DNA of 64,000 bases from JAFAMS01 sp963715815. Its GTDB lineage: Bacteria > Vulcanimicrobiota > Vulcanimicrobiia > Vulcanimicrobiales > Vulcanimicrobiaceae. Both the position numbers and the translations under genes were made by a program. The stretch lies in NCBI GenBank assembly GCA_963715815.1, contig OY970278.1, forward strand, positions 1,178,001-1,242,000, given 5' to 3'. The notes under the pieces were generated by a model. That model saw nothing but the letters and a program-made list of their open reading frames with translations. It was not told the DNA's origin and made no database searches. Shown in pieces: positions 62,642-64,000 of this stretch (its first letter is position 1; each line of letters starts with the position of its first letter).

Positions 62642-63289
62642 ATGGACGACCCGGTCGACTCGCTTGTCGAATTGGAGGCGAACCTGCGCGACATCGAACG
62701 CGCGAATCGTCTCTTCGGCGGAATCACTCCGATTGCACGCGTCCTCGAAGCGACCGGAGCGATCGAAATCTTAGACGTCGGCTGCGGAGCAGCCGACATT
62801 CCGCGCGCACTTCTGGTACGCGCACAGCGTCACGGACGCACGCTCACCATAACGTGCCTCGACCATAGCGAGCAGATGCTGGCCATAGCACACCGGCTGC
62901 ATGGCGATGACAACTTCCGGTTCGTGCACGGCGACGGTGATTCGCTTCCTTTTTCGGATGGCGCATTCGACGTCGCGATGTGTTCGTTGACCTTACACCA
63001 CGTCGAAGGATCAGAAGCTGTCGGATTCTTACGTGAGCTGCGGCGCGTATCGCGCATAACGCCGGTCGTCTGCGACCTTCGGCGGTCGCCTCTAGCGTAT
63101 GCCGCGACCTGGGCGCACGCTCGTCTTTTCTCGCGGAATCGATTCACACGTCACGATGCGCCGGTTTCGGTGCTGCGTTCTTATACGCCGCAAGAAGCGC
63201 TCGCGCTCGCGCGCGAAGCCGGATGGCGTGCGCCGAGCGTCAGGGTCGAGCCCTGGTTCCGCATGATGCTCATCGATGACGCACGATAA
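62642..63289 (+). CDS. SAM-dependent methyltransferase (class I)
   Basis: 215 residues. SAM-binding motif ILDVGCGAADIPRALLVRAQ, LDHSEQML (acidic loop) and DVAMCSLTLHHVEGSEAVGF identify a class I methyltransferase. It overlaps the FAD oxidoreductase by 14 bp. This pair is a common neighbour of type III polyketide synthase genes, which would lie beyond the window edge; that is inference from gene-order experience. Confidence 0.85.
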   Translation: MDDPVDSLVELEANLRDIERANRLFGGITPIARVLEATGAIEILDVGCGAADIPRALLVRAQRHGRTLTITCLDHSEQMLAIAHRLHGDDNFRFVHGDGDSLPFSDGAFDVAMCSLTLHHVEGSEAVGFLRELRRVSRITPVVCDLRRSPLAYAATWAHARLFSRNRFTRHDAPVSVLRSYTPQEALALAREAGWRAPSVRVEPWFRMMLIDDAR

Positions 63290-64000
63290 CGATCGCGTCA
63301 TAATCGTTGGTGCGGGTCCGTCCGGCGCGGCGACTGCACTCGCGCTGGCGCGCGCGTCAATTCCCGTAGCGCTCGTAGAGCGCACCGCATTTCCGCGGCG
63401 CAAAGTATGCGGCGAGTATTTGGGCATGGGCGCGGTTGCTGCGCTCGATACGCTCGGCCTGGGCGAAGCAGTGCGCGCGCTCGGATCGCCCTTGCGTGGG
63501 ATCCGCATTATCTCGGGCGGCGCGCGCGCGGAGCTCGCGTTTTCGCGGCCGGCGATCGGACTTGCACGCGCGACCCTCGACAATCTGATTCTCGAGGCGG
63601 CGCTGGGCGCCGGCGCTCAACTGATAAACGGACGTGTCGAAGATATGCTTTCACGCGGCGTCGCCGTGCGCGACGCGAGCGGCGAGCGCGTGAACGTAAC
63701 CGGACGGTTCGTCGTGGGAGCCGATGGCGCCGGTTCAATCGTCGCGCGCAAGCTCGGTTTGAGCCTACCTACTCCCGCGCGTCCGCGGTTTGCAGTCGGT
63801 GGACATTTTCGTGGAATCGAAAGCACGAACGGATGCGTCGAAATGTACTGCGACGGGAAGACGTATCTCGCAATCAATCCGCTTGGCGATGGGATCGCGA
63901 ACGTGATGGCCGTCGCGCCGAAGGATCGTCTCGAAACATGGTCGCGCGTGATGGAGTTTGCGGCGGAAGCGCGCAGTGGTCCGCGCGTCGCGGTCGGTCC
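63276..64000 (+). CDS. FAD-dependent oxidoreductase, geranylgeranyl-reductase-like, 3'-truncated
   Basis: Open to the end of the window, 241 residues seen. The dinucleotide-binding motif VIIVGAGPSGAATALALARA, VCGEYLGMGAVAALDTLG and the second FAD motif FVVGADGAGSIVARKLGL are those of the geranylgeranyl reductase/aromatic monooxygenase flavoprotein family. ATG at 63276 lies inside the methyltransferase gene, so the two are translationally coupled. Substrate unknown. Confidence 0.88.
   Translation, partial: MTHDNDRVIIVGAGPSGAATALALARASIPVALVERTAFPRRKVCGEYLGMGAVAALDTLGLGEAVRALGSPLRGIRIISGGARAELAFSRPAIGLARATLDNLILEAALGAGAQLINGRVEDMLSRGVAVRDASGERVNVTGRFVVGADGAGSIVARKLGLSLPTPARPRFAVGGHFRGIESTNGCVEMYCDGKTYLAINPLGDGIANVMAVAPKDRLETWSRVMEFAAEARSGPRVAVG

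Noticed and set aside
1..64000. tRNA, rRNA or riboswitch genes
   Set aside because: I looked in the intergenic gaps for cloverleaf T-loop (GTTCGAATC-like) patterns and known riboswitch-like leaders and saw none convincing; gaps are few and short.

Overview
The window reads as a contiguous piece of chromosome from a high-GC (about 60%), diderm, probably heterotrophic bacterium. Diderm features are an ExbB/ExbD/ExbD/TonB energy-transduction operon and periplasmic redox enzymes. Gene content, GC and the densely overlapping gene style would suit Candidatus Eremiobacterota (WPS-2) or another deep-branching uncultured phylum, but this is an impression, not a placement. Coding density is very high: genes overlap by 1-20 bases at NTGA, TGATG or TAATG junctions. 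I found no rRNA, tRNA or CRISPR array.

Layout: 0-5.5 kb holds three glycosyltransferases, a CPBP membrane protease, rsmA and a 3D-domain cell-wall protein. 5.5-8.5 kb is a LexA-box-controlled unit (RNase H-like protein, alkyladenine DNA glycosylase) running into rluB, aroH and tyrA. 8.5-12.3 kb is a TPR protein plus exbB-exbD-exbD-tonB. 12.4-15.8 kb carries uppP, moaC, moaB and folC. 15.9-20.2 kb is a one-carbon block: panB-like, folD, fhs and a divergent second folD. 20.2-32.9 kb is the most distinctive region: a dual-permease, dual-ATPase ABC importer with one binding protein, then divergently a histidine kinase, a TauE/SafE anion exporter, a response regulator, a complete Rieske ring-hydroxylating oxygenase (alpha, beta, reductase, ferredoxin) and a SoxC/SoxD-like sulfite dehydrogenase with cytochrome c. 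Together they suggest uptake and desulfonation of an organosulfonate with oxidation or export of the sulfite. 32.9-34.5 kb is folP-folB-folK. 35-46 kb has an HD-GYP phosphodiesterase, an accB-like/accC pair, nusB, a class A PBP, xseA-xseB, tlyA, nadK and recN. 46.7-59 kb has pyk, a TonB-like proline/threonine-rich protein, and the long rimP-nusA-ylxR-infB-rbfA-nrnA-truB-ribF operon followed by a thioredoxin-like and a secreted protein. 59.5-64 kb has a membrane-anchored Clp-like ATPase, a SIMPL protein, a ferredoxin, a methyltransferase and a truncated FAD oxidoreductase.

Three genome-scale oddities recur. (1) Two small GIY-YIG nuclease genes are each bounded by long inverted copies of the same dispersed palindromic repeat family, which also occurs alone and as a 295-bp nested palindrome; this looks like a nuclease-linked mini-element. 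(2) About 22 clear frameshifts interrupt otherwise normal essential genes, and 19 of them have the same +1 sense; residual insertion errors in the sequence are the most economical explanation, but it should be checked against reads. (3) Translation-coupled starts appear to use all four NTG codons, including CTG at two CTGA junctions.
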